This document shows positions 33,161 to 42,585 of a stretch of 56,442 bases of DNA, in pieces. The notes beneath the pieces are model-generated. The model saw only the letters and a program-made list of their open reading frames with translations. It was not told the DNA's origin and did not search any database. Position 1 is the stretch's first letter. Every line of letters begins with the position of its first letter. Origin of the DNA: JAAYEL01 sp964344625. GTDB lineage: Bacteria > Bacillota > Clostridia > Tissierellales > Peptoniphilaceae. Location of the stretch: positions 1 to 56,442 of the forward strand of contig CAYFNZ010000003.1 of the NCBI GenBank assembly GCA_964344625.1. The letters are read 5' to 3'. Both the position numbers and the translations under genes were made by a program.

Positions 33161-34071
33161 GATCGCTCCTTAAATAATAAATCTGCATATTTTTTTATTT
33201 GAGAGCTTTCATCAATCTGAAATTGTAGGCCTTGGTCAGTTATTGGATGGTTAAATTCTAGATAAAAGGACTGAAGTAATTGATGGTCTATACTAAATTC
33301 AGGTTTTTTACCACCATAGTCCTTATCGCCTAAAATCGGCCTATTTATATAGGATAGGTGGACCCTTATCTGATGAGTCCTTCCTGTATGAAGGTCAAGT
33401 TCTAAATACGAATATCCCTTAGTCTCCCATATTACCTTATAGGATGTCTTTGCATACTTGCCGTTTTCAAAATCGACAGCCATAAGCTTTCTATTTCTAG
33501 TATTTCTACCAATTGGATATTCTAGTACACCTTGTTTTTCCTCAAAATTACCTATCGTAATTGCCCTATATTTTTTGACAATGCTTCTTTGCTTAAAACT
33601 ATCTACAAGTTTTTCTGCTGCTTCGTTAGTTTTTGCAACAATCATTAAGCCACAAGTGTTAAAATCAAGCCTGTGGACAATACCAAGCCTATCATCACCA
33701 TTGATATCTGATAAGGTATCAAAACGAAATAGCAAGGCATTTACCAGGGTATTAGACCTGATAGTTGAAGTTGGATGGCTAAGCATCCCTACCGGTTTAT
33801 TAATAACAGCTAGATAATCATCTTCATACATTACATCTAGATATATGTTTTCTTTTTCAAGAGGTTTTATCTCTAAGTCTTGTAAATTTAAGTCAATCTG
33901 ATCAAAAAGCTTCAATAAATAGCTTGCTTTGACAGGCTTTTCATTAACTTTTACCAAACCGCTTTTAATAAGCTTGCTTAACTTGGATCTAGAATAATCT
34001 TCAAAATAATCAGACAAGAAGCTGTCTATCCTAATATTTGTATTAGTCTCATCTTTTATTTTTATTATCAT
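33136..34071 (-). CDS. rluD: RluA/RluD-family 23S rRNA pseudouridine synthase
   Basis: S4 domain at ~13-65, then the RluA catalytic domain with HRLDFNTCGLMIVAKT; catalytic Asp136. The open frame begins at 34083, but ATG 34071 forms an ATGA overlap with the ung stop and has GGAG 7 bases upstream, so I choose it (311 residues). Position after lspA supports the Firmicutes YlyB/RluD-like member. The exact rRNA targets are inferred. Confidence 0.92.
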   Translation of the reverse strand: MIIKIKDETNTNIRIDSFLSDYFEDYSRSKLSKLIKSGLVKVNEKPVKASYLLKLFDQIDLNLQDLEIKPLEKENIYLDVMYEDDYLAVINKPVGMLSHPTSTIRSNTLVNALLFRFDTLSDINGDDRLGIVHRLDFNTCGLMIVAKTNEAAEKLVDSFKQRSIVKKYRAITIGNFEEKQGVLEYPIGRNTRNRKLMAVDFENGKYAKTSYKVIWETKGYSYLELDLHTGRTHQIRVHLSYINRPILGDKDYGGKKPEFSIDHQLLQSFYLEFNHPITDQGLQFQIDESSQIKKYADLLFKERSCIQESKL

Positions 34072-34733
34072 TCTAAACTCCAATCTATAGGCTCAATAGC
34101 TCTATCTTTCAAGTATGAATTAGCTTTTGAAAAAGGCTTAGATCCGAAAAAGGAATGCCTTGCAGATAGCGGTGATGGATGTGAGGATTCGATTATAAAG
34201 TGTCTATCTGAATCTATCAGGGATTTTTTCTTAATTGCAAAATTTCCCCAAAGAATAAAAACCACATTTTCCTTATTATCAGAAATGTATTTAATAATAG
34301 AGTCTGTAAAAATTGACCACGAATACTTGAGGTGGGAATTTGGCTTTTTCTCTTCTACACTAAGACCTGAATTTAAGAGAAAAACTCCTTTCTTAGCCCA
34401 CTTGCTAAGGTCGCCTGAATCAGAAATCGTAAAACCCAGGTCAGACTGTAATTCCTTGTAAATATTTTTTAAGGATGGTGGGAGTTTAACCCCCTTTTTT
34501 ACAGAAAATGCTAACCCATTTGCTTGTCCTGGATTGTAATATGGATCTTGCCCTAGAATGACAAGCTTTATATCATCAAAACTTGTAAGCTCAAAGGCCT
34601 TGAATATATCATTTTTTTCAGGATAGATATTTTTTTCTAATCTTTCTTTATCAATTGATTTAATAATATCTTCAAGTTTTTCAATTCCAAATACTTCATC
34701 TACTATTAAGTCCCAATCCCTACTTATTAACAT
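34068..34733 (-). CDS. ung: Uracil-DNA glycosylase, family 1
   Basis: Removes uracil from DNA to start base excision repair. Catalytic motif GQDPYYNPGQA (Asp63) and the second motif HPSPLSA are present. The frame extends to 34748; I choose ATG 34733 (start LISRDWD), giving 221 residues, a normal length, overlapping the lspA 3' end by 14 bases. Its insertion between lspA and rluD is not the usual order. Confidence 0.95.
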   Translation of the reverse strand: MLISRDWDLIVDEVFGIEKLEDIIKSIDKERLEKNIYPEKNDIFKAFELTSFDDIKLVILGQDPYYNPGQANGLAFSVKKGVKLPPSLKNIYKELQSDLGFTISDSGDLSKWAKKGVFLLNSGLSVEEKKPNSHLKYSWSIFTDSIIKYISDNKENVVFILWGNFAIKKKSLIDSDRHFIIESSHPSPLSARHSFFGSKPFSKANSYLKDRAIEPIDWSLE

Positions 34734-35187
34734 CTGTATCACCATCAAAGAAAATTACATAGATAGCTATGACTATTGCAGTAACTGTAAGATACATGTC
34801 AGCTAGATTGAAAACAGGAAAATTATATAAACCATTTAATGGTGAAAAGATAAAGTCAACTACAAATCCATGAGTTAACCTATCTATCAAATTTCCTAAA
34901 GCTCCTGCTATTATTATAGCAAGACTTAGCTTATAAAAACTGTTAATATTATTACGATTTTGTAACAATATTATTGCCATAGCAATTACGAAGACACTAG
35001 CTAAGATGGTAAAGACCCAAGGCTTGGTATTTAAGAAGCCAAAGGCTGCCCCCCTATTTTCCAGATAAGTAAAATAGAGCCAATTTGGTATTACTTCGAC
35101 CATTTCTTGCCCTTTAAAATGGGCAATAGCGTAGTACTTCGTAGCTTGATCTAAAATTACTAAAATTATTGGAAGTATTATATACAT
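34720..35187 (-). CDS. lspA: Lipoprotein signal peptidase II
   Basis: Four-helix membrane aspartyl protease that removes the signal peptide from prolipoproteins. Conserved ILDQATK, YLENRGAAFG, and the two catalytic aspartates: Asp111 in FVVDFI and Asp130 in FNLADMY. 155 residues. It would process lipoproteins of the kind once encoded by the pseudogene at 5243-5433. Confidence 0.96.
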   Translation of the reverse strand: MYIILPIILVILDQATKYYAIAHFKGQEMVEVIPNWLYFTYLENRGAAFGFLNTKPWVFTILASVFVIAMAIILLQNRNNINSFYKLSLAIIIAGALGNLIDRLTHGFVVDFIFSPLNGLYNFPVFNLADMYLTVTAIVIAIYVIFFDGDTDVNK

Positions 35188-35194
35188 ATTTCAC

Positions 35195-35953
35195 CTAAAT
35201 TAATTTTCTAACACTAATTCTAAATTTATCTTTTCTCGTCCTATTTAACAACTCTTTATAATAATACCTGCCATGACCCCTTATGGATATACAGTCGTTT
35301 TCTTTTAATTCTGCAGCAGGATCTGAGTTTACTAGGTAATTTAATTTAATATATTCCCTAAGTATGAGTTTTTTCGCCTCATTTCTAGATACATTTATAC
35401 TAGCAGCTACAAAACTATCCAATCTTAAAGACGATATGGTAATGGCAAAATCTTCGTATTTTACAAGACTTTGATCCATATAGACCCAATCTTTTTCAGA
35501 TAGGGTGACATTTAATCTTTTTATGCTGGTAAGATTAAACCTTACAAAATCTGAGATTTCTTTTAATAATGAAATTTCAAATTTATTGTCGTCCAAGAGG
35601 ATATCTCCTATCAAATCTCTTTCTATTCCCAAGGACATAAGGGCTCCTAAAACATCCCTATGATTTAGGTTATGGTCATTTTTCTCACAAACTAATACAC
35701 TGAGATTTTCCTCTAATAATTCATCTAGATTAAAATCTATTTGAGAGAAAAAGATTAATTTTCTTTCAGCATCCTCATGTGACAAATAAATCTTATAAAA
35801 TAGGCCAAACTTGTTTAAGATAGAAATTACTAAATCGGCTTCGTACGGATTTAGAAACCTCGTTTTTTGGATCTGCCCGTAGTAAAGATTTTCAGCCATG
35901 GAATAATATTTCTTATATAGTTGTTTTGAGTTGATATCTTTAATAAAATTCAT
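35195..35953 (-). CDS. ylmH: YlmH-like S4-domain RNA-binding protein
   Basis: 252 residues; C-terminal S4 domain (~178-235: RLDSFVAASINVSRNEAKK, then GHGRYYY) behind an N-terminal domain shared with YlmH. In Bacillus and Streptococcus YlmH lies in the division cluster and acts on stalled large ribosomal subunits (RqcP). No ribosome binding site precedes the ATG; it follows the T-run of the sepF terminator. ylmG and divIVA, its usual neighbours, are absent. Confidence 0.9.
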   Translation of the reverse strand: MNFIKDINSKQLYKKYYSMAENLYYGQIQKTRFLNPYEADLVISILNKFGLFYKIYLSHEDAERKLIFFSQIDFNLDELLEENLSVLVCEKNDHNLNHRDVLGALMSLGIERDLIGDILLDDNKFEISLLKEISDFVRFNLTSIKRLNVTLSEKDWVYMDQSLVKYEDFAITISSLRLDSFVAASINVSRNEAKKLILREYIKLNYLVNSDPAAELKENDCISIRGHGRYYYKELLNRTRKDKFRISVRKLI

Positions 35954-35981
35954 AAAAAAATAAGAGCTGAAAACAGCTCTT
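35954..35981 (-). terminator. Terminator after sepF
   Basis: On the minus strand AAGAGCTG-TTTT-CAGCTCTT is a perfect 8-bp stem with 4-nt loop, followed by ATTTTTTT and then directly the ylmH ATG. Confidence 0.85.
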
Positions 35982-35985
35982 CTTT

Positions 35986-36588
35986 CTATAGTTGATATAA
36001 GTTTTTGTTTGAAATTTCGTCCTTTAAGGAACCGTCAATTTCAACGCCGTGAGGAGCCAATACATATATGTCTTTTGTTACATTTTGTATAGTTCCGTTT
36101 AATGAATATAAACCACCACTTACAAAATAAAAGATTTGAGTCTTTTTATCAACTTCTAACATTTCAAGGTTTAATACTACAGACTTTCCATCCATAATAT
36201 CATCTAATACTATCTTACCGTCTTCATAAGATATTGGTTCTCTTATTGTAACAAACATACCTGAATTTTTTGAAGTCCTATTAAAAGCTAAACTTCTTCT
36301 AGGATTTCTTTCCTCCTTCCTGCTTTCTTTACCTGAATTTACTGAGTAAGCCTTACTTTCAGATGGAGTTTGACTAGGTTCAGCCCTCTCATACCTATCT
36401 TCAGTCTTTACAACTTCAGATTCGTAGGTAGGTGAATTATCTACAAAATCATCATCAAAAGAAGCTTTTTCATCATACTTTCTGTCATCTCTATAATTTT
36501 CTAAATCATCGTAATCTTCATAAAAGTCATCATCTATGTAATCTTCATCTACACCGACAAATTCTTTAACTTTATCCCAAAAAGACAT
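35986..36588 (-). CDS. sepF: Cell division protein SepF
   Basis: Forms rings at the division site, bundles FtsZ and anchors it to the membrane. The N-terminal amphipathic helix (SFWDKVKEFVGVDED) is the membrane anchor; a long charged, acidic and low-complexity linker (~20-105) leads to the SepF core (~108-195) with ISYEDGKIVLDDIMDGKSVV and DIYVLAPHGVEI. 200 residues, longer than Bacillus SepF because of the linker. Neighbours yggS and ylmH are typical. Confidence 0.94.
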   Translation of the reverse strand: MSFWDKVKEFVGVDEDYIDDDFYEDYDDLENYRDDRKYDEKASFDDDFVDNSPTYESEVVKTEDRYERAEPSQTPSESKAYSVNSGKESRKEERNPRRSLAFNRTSKNSGMFVTIREPISYEDGKIVLDDIMDGKSVVLNLEMLEVDKKTQIFYFVSGGLYSLNGTIQNVTKDIYVLAPHGVEIDGSLKDEISNKNLYQL

Positions 36589-36599
36589 AAATCCTCCTA

Positions 36600-37256
36600 T
36601 TATTGAAAAATTTTAGATCCAATTCTAACTATATTCGCCCCTTCTTCTAAGGCGATTTTATAGTCATTGGACATTCCCATAGACAAATACTCTATATTAA
36701 AGTTATTATACCTTATTTTGCTATATATATCGAATATTTTTTTACACTCATGGAAAATACTTCTGATATATTCTTCGTCATCGGTATTGGGTGCCATTGT
36801 CATAAATCCTTTGATATTTACATACTTTAGATTCCTTGCTAAGTCTAAAAAATCATCTAAATCTTCTGGAAATATTCCTGTCTTACTTTCTTCTTTAGAT
36901 ATATTTAGCTGAACCAGGCAATTAAATACAAAGTTATTTTTTTCTCCTTGTTTTTCAAGCTCTTTTAGAAGAGATACCCTGTCTAAAGAGTGGATTAGGC
37001 TAACCCATCCAGCAAGATACTTGACCTTATTAGTCTGAAGCCTTCCAATCATATGGTAATTAAAGCTATCCCCATAAGTTTCTCTTCTATCAACTAGGTT
37101 TTGAACCTTATTTTCTCCAATATCTTTGACACCAAGCTCTAGTAAGGAGTCTACTTCTTCTCTGGACCTAAACTTGGTTACACAAACAAGCTTAGCTCCA
37201 TTATTTAAGTCTTTATTTACTTTATCTAAATTATCCTTAATGCTAATACCTATCAC
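36600..37256 (-). CDS. yggS: YggS-family PLP homeostasis protein
   Basis: 218-residue single-domain PLP-binding protein (COG0325, YlmE in Bacillus). The cofactor lysine is Lys28 in LVCVTKFRS; DIGENKVQNL, YHMIGRLQTNKVKYL and the C-terminal LSMGMSNDYKIALEEGANIVRIG are conserved. It buffers free PLP and has no known catalytic role. The start is GTG at 37256, overlapping the upstream gene by 14 bases. It sits next to sepF, as in most Firmicutes. Confidence 0.94.
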   Translation of the reverse strand: MIGISIKDNLDKVNKDLNNGAKLVCVTKFRSREEVDSLLELGVKDIGENKVQNLVDRRETYGDSFNYHMIGRLQTNKVKYLAGWVSLIHSLDRVSLLKELEKQGEKNNFVFNCLVQLNISKEESKTGIFPEDLDDFLDLARNLKYVNIKGFMTMAPNTDDEEYIRSIFHECKKIFDIYSKIRYNNFNIEYLSMGMSNDYKIALEEGANIVRIGSKIFQ

Positions 37257-38424
37257 CTACTTTATTGGAGCCAATATCCAAAAGGATACTTGAAAACTCA
37301 CCTATTTCATATAAATTGATATAGTCTTTATCATCTTTATCATAATTTAAATTTTCATTATTCTTTCTAACTCTGTCTAAATAGGCCTTAGAAAGAACAT
37401 CTTCTGGAGAGGTTAATACAAAGGCAAAATTATCATAGTCGTCATTATAGATTATTTTTACAGGGGCAAATTGGATTTTACCATCATCTATGGTATATAC
37501 ACCTGTTTGACCATCGACCTTATAAATAGCCTTTTGAGGAATTTTTAAGGCCTTAATAGTCCTGAAATTTAATGAGATATCAGTCATCCTGTATTTTACA
37601 GCACTATCTATTCCCTCATTCATCCTAAGTTTCATGAAGTATTTGCCCTCATTTGACTTTTTAAAACTATAATCTGAAACATAATATGTTTGGTCATCAA
37701 AGCTTACACTTAGGTCCTTTATACCTAGTTTTAAGTATTTATCTAAATTATCAACCTCTACTAGGATATAGTATTCCTTATTATTAATATATTTTAGACC
37801 AGCTTGGATTTTATCTTTTTCAATATTTTCAATCACAAATGGATCAGATATGAATTGATCTATATTTGCTGCGTTAATCAAACTCTCATAACCATCAACC
37901 TTGGTCAAGTAAAATCCTGTCCTATCTACTAGAAAGGCATCATTAGATAAATAGGATTTTATAAGCTTTTTCTTTTTATCAGTGAAATTGTCTCTTTGGT
38001 TAATACTATCTACAAATGAAAGGTCTAGTTTAGATAGCCTATTTTGATATAGGTAGTCTATCATGGTGTTTTTATCCTCATTAGAATTTTTTTGAGGTCT
38101 TTTTTCAAGAAATTCATTTTGTTTCTTTATATTTGTATTAACCTGAGAGTTGGCACTATCAAAAATCTTTTCTTCGCTTCTGATTAACTTGCCGTCAACT
38201 ACATCGATATTAATATCTTCTACGGAATCAAATACATACTCATCAAAGGCGAAGTAAGCTTTAGAATCATATTTAATAAGACTCTCTTGCATACCCATTA
38301 CGTTATAGATATTATTTTGTCTTTTTTTATTTTTGGAAGCGCTAACTAGCATATTTACAAAAATTAGCACCATCACAAGTCCAAAGAAGGCTTTTAATCC
38401 TAACTTATTTCGACCTTTTTTCAT
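37243..38424 (-). CDS. HlyD-family membrane-fusion-like protein of the sepF cluster
   Basis: 393 residues. A basic N-terminus (KKGRNKLGLK) and one membrane helix (~11-28) suggest a type II anchor; the rest is predicted outside. The C-terminal part contains LKIPQKAIYKVDGQTGVYTI and FAPVKIIYNDDYDNFAFVLT, the pattern of HlyD-like adaptor proteins that Clostridia encode directly upstream of yggS-sepF. No partner ABC transporter is present, and the role at the division locus is unknown. Confidence 0.78.
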   Translation of the reverse strand: MKKGRNKLGLKAFFGLVMVLIFVNMLVSASKNKKRQNNIYNVMGMQESLIKYDSKAYFAFDEYVFDSVEDINIDVVDGKLIRSEEKIFDSANSQVNTNIKKQNEFLEKRPQKNSNEDKNTMIDYLYQNRLSKLDLSFVDSINQRDNFTDKKKKLIKSYLSNDAFLVDRTGFYLTKVDGYESLINAANIDQFISDPFVIENIEKDKIQAGLKYINNKEYYILVEVDNLDKYLKLGIKDLSVSFDDQTYYVSDYSFKKSNEGKYFMKLRMNEGIDSAVKYRMTDISLNFRTIKALKIPQKAIYKVDGQTGVYTIDDGKIQFAPVKIIYNDDYDNFAFVLTSPEDVLSKAYLDRVRKNNENLNYDKDDKDYINLYEIGEFSSILLDIGSNKVGDRY

Positions 38425-38435
38425 CTGTTCTCCTA

Positions 38436-39425
38436 TTAAAAATCAAACTCTTCTTTATCAGCTTTTGACATCAGGCTAACTGCTGCGCCATCAAGGCTTA
38501 GGTTTTCATAAAGAATTTGGTAAATTACCTTGGTTATCGGCATATAAATATTTTTATCATTCGAGATTTCATAAAGGGCTACTGCTGTTGGTATTCCCTC
38601 TACTACCATCTTTATTTCATTTTCTAACTTGTCAACACTACATCCTTGGGCTAAGAGCTCCCCAGCATTTCTATTTCTAGAGTGTTTTGATGTAGCAGTA
38701 ACTATCAGGTCTCCTAGACCAGCAAGTCCATATAGGGTATTTCTTTCTCCCCCCATTGCTATGCAAAATCTTGCCATCTCGTGAATTCCCCTTGTCATAA
38801 GGGCTGCCTTTGGGTTATCGCCCATATTAAGTCCGTCCAACATACCTATACCTAAGGCAAGAACGTTTTTAACAGCTCCGCCAAATTCAACACCTACAAG
38901 GTCTGTATTAGTATAGATTCTTAAAAAGTCAGATGAAAAGATAGCCTGTAGCTTTTTAGCAAGGTCTTCATCTGTTGAAGAAATGACTACGGATGTATAC
39001 TTATCTTCTATTACCTCTTCTGCGTGAGAAGGACCAGAAAGACAGGCGTATTGGCAGTCTGGAAGGTATTGTTCAAATATTTGTGAAATTCTTTTGCCAC
39101 TTGTTTTTTCAATGCCTTTAGATAAATTAACTATGATGCTGTCTTTTGGAAACAAGCTTGAGTATTCCTCTAACATGGATCTTATATTTTGAGTTGGTAT
39201 TGCATTAACGATTATTTTATTTTTTAGACAATCATTAATATCCTGACTAGCCTTGATATTATCACTTAATTTATAACCCTTAAGGTATTTTTTATTTTCA
39301 TGATAAAGATTAATATTGTCACAGTCTTCTTTGTTTCTTACATAAAGTAAGACATCATGTTTGAAAGACAAGTTATGGGCCATAGCTGTAGCCCAGCTAC
39401 CACCACCTAAAATTGAGATTTCCAT
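38436..39425 (-). CDS. gpsA: NAD(P)H-dependent glycerol-3-phosphate dehydrogenase
   Basis: Makes sn-glycerol 3-phosphate from dihydroxyacetone phosphate for phospholipid synthesis. N-terminal dinucleotide motif GGGSWATAMA (7-16), CLSGPSHAEEV and the catalytic-lysine region GVEFGGAVKNVLALGIG are present. 329 residues. Next to plsY, which uses its product, and der, a conserved Firmicutes trio. Confidence 0.96.
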   Translation of the reverse strand: MEISILGGGSWATAMAHNLSFKHDVLLYVRNKEDCDNINLYHENKKYLKGYKLSDNIKASQDINDCLKNKIIVNAIPTQNIRSMLEEYSSLFPKDSIIVNLSKGIEKTSGKRISQIFEQYLPDCQYACLSGPSHAEEVIEDKYTSVVISSTDEDLAKKLQAIFSSDFLRIYTNTDLVGVEFGGAVKNVLALGIGMLDGLNMGDNPKAALMTRGIHEMARFCIAMGGERNTLYGLAGLGDLIVTATSKHSRNRNAGELLAQGCSVDKLENEIKMVVEGIPTAVALYEISNDKNIYMPITKVIYQILYENLSLDGAAVSLMSKADKEEFDF

Positions 39426-39428
39426 ATG

Positions 39429-40022
39429 CTACCCCTTTTTTATACTTATTTTGTTCTCCTTACCTTCAATTAAACGTTTAATATTTGACCTATGGCAATA
39501 AAAGATAACAAGTGCCATAAGTAATGTCATGATTATCATAGCTTTATCGGTGTTCATAAATATTAGAACATATATCAGTGAATAGATGACAATTGTTAAT
39601 GAGGTTAGTGACATTATTTTTCCAATTAGGTTAACTAGAAAGAAAATTATCACAGCTCCTAGGATTAGCTTTGTAGAAAAGAAAAACATTACTCCAGCTG
39701 ATGTCGCCATACCCTTACCGCCTTTAAATCCTATAAGTGCAGGCCAACAGTGACCGACAACAACCATAAAACCAGCTACATAAACTGCATATTCTAAGTT
39801 GAACTTAGAAGCAATATATACGGCTAGATAGCCTTTCAAGGCATCTATAGCTAGGGTTATAAAGGCTGGGAAAAACCCATAAGTTCTTAACATATTTGTA
39901 GTTCCTGCGTTACCGCTTCCCTTAGTTCTGATATCTTCAGAAAAAGCTAATTTGCTAATAATATATGAACCTGTAATATTTCCCAAAAGATAAGCTATCA
40001 AAGCGACTAATATATATGTCAT
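39429..40022 (-). CDS. plsY: Glycerol-3-phosphate acyltransferase PlsY
   Basis: Membrane enzyme transferring acyl groups from acyl-phosphate to glycerol 3-phosphate. Conserved loops are visible: IRTKGSGNAGTTNMLRTYG, GHCWPALIGFKGGKGMATS, and CHRSNIKRLIEGKENKI. 197 residues with about five helices. Overlaps der by 4 bases. Together with gpsA and plsC it covers the path to phosphatidic acid (plsX not seen). Confidence 0.95.
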   Translation of the reverse strand: MTYILVALIAYLLGNITGSYIISKLAFSEDIRTKGSGNAGTTNMLRTYGFFPAFITLAIDALKGYLAVYIASKFNLEYAVYVAGFMVVVGHCWPALIGFKGGKGMATSAGVMFFFSTKLILGAVIIFFLVNLIGKIMSLTSLTIVIYSLIYVLIFMNTDKAMIIMTLLMALVIFYCHRSNIKRLIEGKENKISIKKG

Positions 40023-41341
40023 AAATCCAATCCCCTATTTCTGGCTTCAAAAACTATTGGCACACCTTCAAAATGGAAGTTTTCCCTGATCTTGTTTTCG
40101 ATATATCTTACATATGAGAAGTGTAGTAGTTCTTTGTCATTTACATATATTAAAAACTTTGGTGGTCTAGTAGTAACTTGAGACATATAGAATATCTTAA
40201 GTCTTTTTCCCTTCTTTGTTGGTGGAGGATTTACCAGCATGGCATCCCTTAATAGAGTGTTAAGGACACCGGTTCTTACTCTAAAGCTGTAATTTTCGTT
40301 AACCTGGTCTATAAGGTCGAAAAGCTTGTCAATTCTAAGCCCTGTCTTAACCGAAATAAATACTATAGGCGCATATAAGGCAAAAGTAAGGCCATTTCTG
40401 ATTTCTGCCTCAAAGTTTTTCATAGTATAGGTATCCTTCTCAACAAGATCCCACTTATTAACAACTATTATTGATGCCTTATTATTGTCATGGGCATAAC
40501 CGATTATTTTAGAATCTTGCTCAGTTAAACCCTCTGTAGCATCTAAGAAGAATAGACAGATATCAGACCTATCAATAGCATTGTAGGTTCTAATAACTGA
40601 GTATTTTTCAACCCTAGTATCTACAGACCTTTGTCTTCTAAGACCAGCTGTATCAATTAAGTTATATTTTTTACCATTTCTAATATATTCAGAGTCTATA
40701 GAATCCCTTGTAGTACCTGGAATATTTGAAACGATAACCCTTTCTTCCTTCAAAAGTGAATTAATAAAGGATGATTTACCTACATTTGGCTTACCTATTA
40801 CAGCGATATTTAAGACTTCATCATCCTCTTCTTCCTCTTTGTTATAGGGGTGTTTATGGATGATTTCGTCTAGCAAGTCTCCTAAGCCAAAGCTTTGTTC
40901 TGCTGAAATAATTTGAACATTGTCAAAACCTAGGGTATAAAAGTCATAGACAGTCATAGGATTATCCTTGGTATCAACCTTATTGATTACAAGAATGATA
41001 TCCCTGCCTGATCTTCTTAACTTGTTAGCAATTTCTTCATCAAGGCTGGTTAAACCTTCTCTACCATCTACAACAAACAATATTAGGTCCGAAGACTCAA
41101 TCGCTATATCAGCTTGAAATTCAATGTCTTTTGCAAAACTTCCAGAATCATCAAGTTCTAGACCACCTGTATCAATTATGACAAAGCTATTGTTTTGCCA
41201 TTCTACTTCACTATAAAGTCTGTCTCTTGTAACTCCAGGATTATCCTCTGTTATAGAAAGCCTTTTGCCTACTAATTTATTAAATAAAGTTGATTTTCCT
41301 ACATTGGGTCTACCTATGATTCCAACGATTGGTCTTGGCAT
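40019..41341 (-). CDS. der: Ribosome-associated GTPase Der (EngA)
   Basis: Double GTPase for 50S subunit assembly. First G domain starts with GRPNVGKST and DTGG; the second has GKPNVGKSS, DTAGLRRQ and NKWD. A C-terminal KH-like domain (~350-440) ends the 440-residue protein. Full family length. Confidence 0.97.
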   Translation of the reverse strand: MPRPIVGIIGRPNVGKSTLFNKLVGKRLSITEDNPGVTRDRLYSEVEWQNNSFVIIDTGGLELDDSGSFAKDIEFQADIAIESSDLILFVVDGREGLTSLDEEIANKLRRSGRDIILVINKVDTKDNPMTVYDFYTLGFDNVQIISAEQSFGLGDLLDEIIHKHPYNKEEEEDDEVLNIAVIGKPNVGKSSFINSLLKEERVIVSNIPGTTRDSIDSEYIRNGKKYNLIDTAGLRRQRSVDTRVEKYSVIRTYNAIDRSDICLFFLDATEGLTEQDSKIIGYAHDNNKASIIVVNKWDLVEKDTYTMKNFEAEIRNGLTFALYAPIVFISVKTGLRIDKLFDLIDQVNENYSFRVRTGVLNTLLRDAMLVNPPPTKKGKRLKIFYMSQVTTRPPKFLIYVNDKELLHFSYVRYIENKIRENFHFEGVPIVFEARNRGLDL

Positions 41342-41350
41342 GTTTACCTC

Positions 41351-42574
41351 CTAGTAATTAAGCGGTCTTCTTCTAACTAATTCATCAACTTGCTTAATTA
41401 TTTCTTCTTTTGATTTTCTTTCTAATAGTGTGTCCTTAATTAATTGACCCACTAATTTCATATCTTCTGTATCAAAGCCTCTTGTTGTTACAGCTGCAGA
41501 ACCTATTCTGATACCTGATGTAACAAAAGGACTTTGTTTTTCATTTGGAATAGTATTTTTATTAACTGTTATGTGGACTTCATCTAGCATTTTTTCAGCA
41601 TCCTTGCCTGTTAAGCCAATGCTTGATACATCAAGTAAAACTAAGTGGTTATCAGTAGATCCACTTACTAGTCTTATCTCGTCACCTATTGAATTTGCAA
41701 GTTCTAAAGCATTGTCAAGGACGTGTTGTTGGTATACCTTAAAGTCTGGACTTAAAGCTTCTTTAAGAGCAACTGCCTTACCTGCAATAACATGTTCTAA
41801 TGGTCCACCTTGAGTTCCCGGGAAGACAGCCTTATTTATTTTTTGACCGTATTTTTCATCGGCTAAAATGATAGCTCCTCTAGGACCTCTTAAAGTCTTA
41901 TGAGTTGTTGATGTAATGATGTCAGCATGACCAACTGGGCTAGGATGTAGACCTGCTGCAACTAGACCAGCTATATGGGCCATATCTACCATTAAAATTG
42001 CTCCAACTTCATCAGCAATTTTTCTAAATTTTTCAAAATCGATAATTCTAGAATAGGCACTAGCACCAGCAACAATCATCTTTGGTTTTTCTCTTTTTGC
42101 GATATCTAGAACTTCATCATAATTTATCATTTCAGTTTGGCTATCTACACCATAGTGAACAAAGTCAAAATATGATCCAGATAGGTTAACTGGAGAACCA
42201 TGAGTAAGGTGACCACCTTCTGAAAGATTCATACCTAGCACCTTGTCTCCAGGTCTTAAAAAAGTAAAGTATGCAGCAAAATTCGCACTTGAACCTGAAT
42301 GAGGCTGAACATTTGCGTAACTTACGCCGAAAAGTTCTTTAGCCCTTTCAATAGCAAGACTTTCAAGTTCGTCTATAACATGGCATCCACCATAATATCT
42401 TTTAGCTGGATAACCTTCAGCGTATTTATTAGTTAATACGCTTCCTACAGCATCCAAAACTGCCTTAGATACAAAGTTTTCAGATGCAATCAGTTCAATG
42501 TTGTTAAATTGTCTGTTTTTTTCCTTCTCAATTAGATCATAGATTTCTCTATCAAAGTTCATTAAATCTTTCAC
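41351..42574 (-). CDS. glyA: Serine hydroxymethyltransferase
   Basis: PLP enzyme interconverting serine and glycine while charging tetrahydrofolate with a one-carbon unit. ASENFVSKAVL, YAEGYPAKRYYGGC and the cofactor-lysine motif TSTTHKTLRGPRG (near residue 228) are present. 407 residues. The start is a GTG with GGAG 8 bases upstream; the ATG 12 bases further in is an alternative. Confidence 0.96.
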   Translation of the reverse strand: MKDLMNFDREIYDLIEKEKNRQFNNIELIASENFVSKAVLDAVGSVLTNKYAEGYPAKRYYGGCHVIDELESLAIERAKELFGVSYANVQPHSGSSANFAAYFTFLRPGDKVLGMNLSEGGHLTHGSPVNLSGSYFDFVHYGVDSQTEMINYDEVLDIAKREKPKMIVAGASAYSRIIDFEKFRKIADEVGAILMVDMAHIAGLVAAGLHPSPVGHADIITSTTHKTLRGPRGAIILADEKYGQKINKAVFPGTQGGPLEHVIAGKAVALKEALSPDFKVYQQHVLDNALELANSIGDEIRLVSGSTDNHLVLLDVSSIGLTGKDAEKMLDEVHITVNKNTIPNEKQSPFVTSGIRIGSAAVTTRGFDTEDMKLVGQLIKDTLLERKSKEEIIKQVDELVRRRPLNY

Positions 42575-42585
42575 TCATACTCTCC

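Noticed and set aside
33458..33817. Open frame of 119 codons antisense to rluD
   Set aside because: Covers conserved RluD motifs on the other strand; no ribosome binding site.
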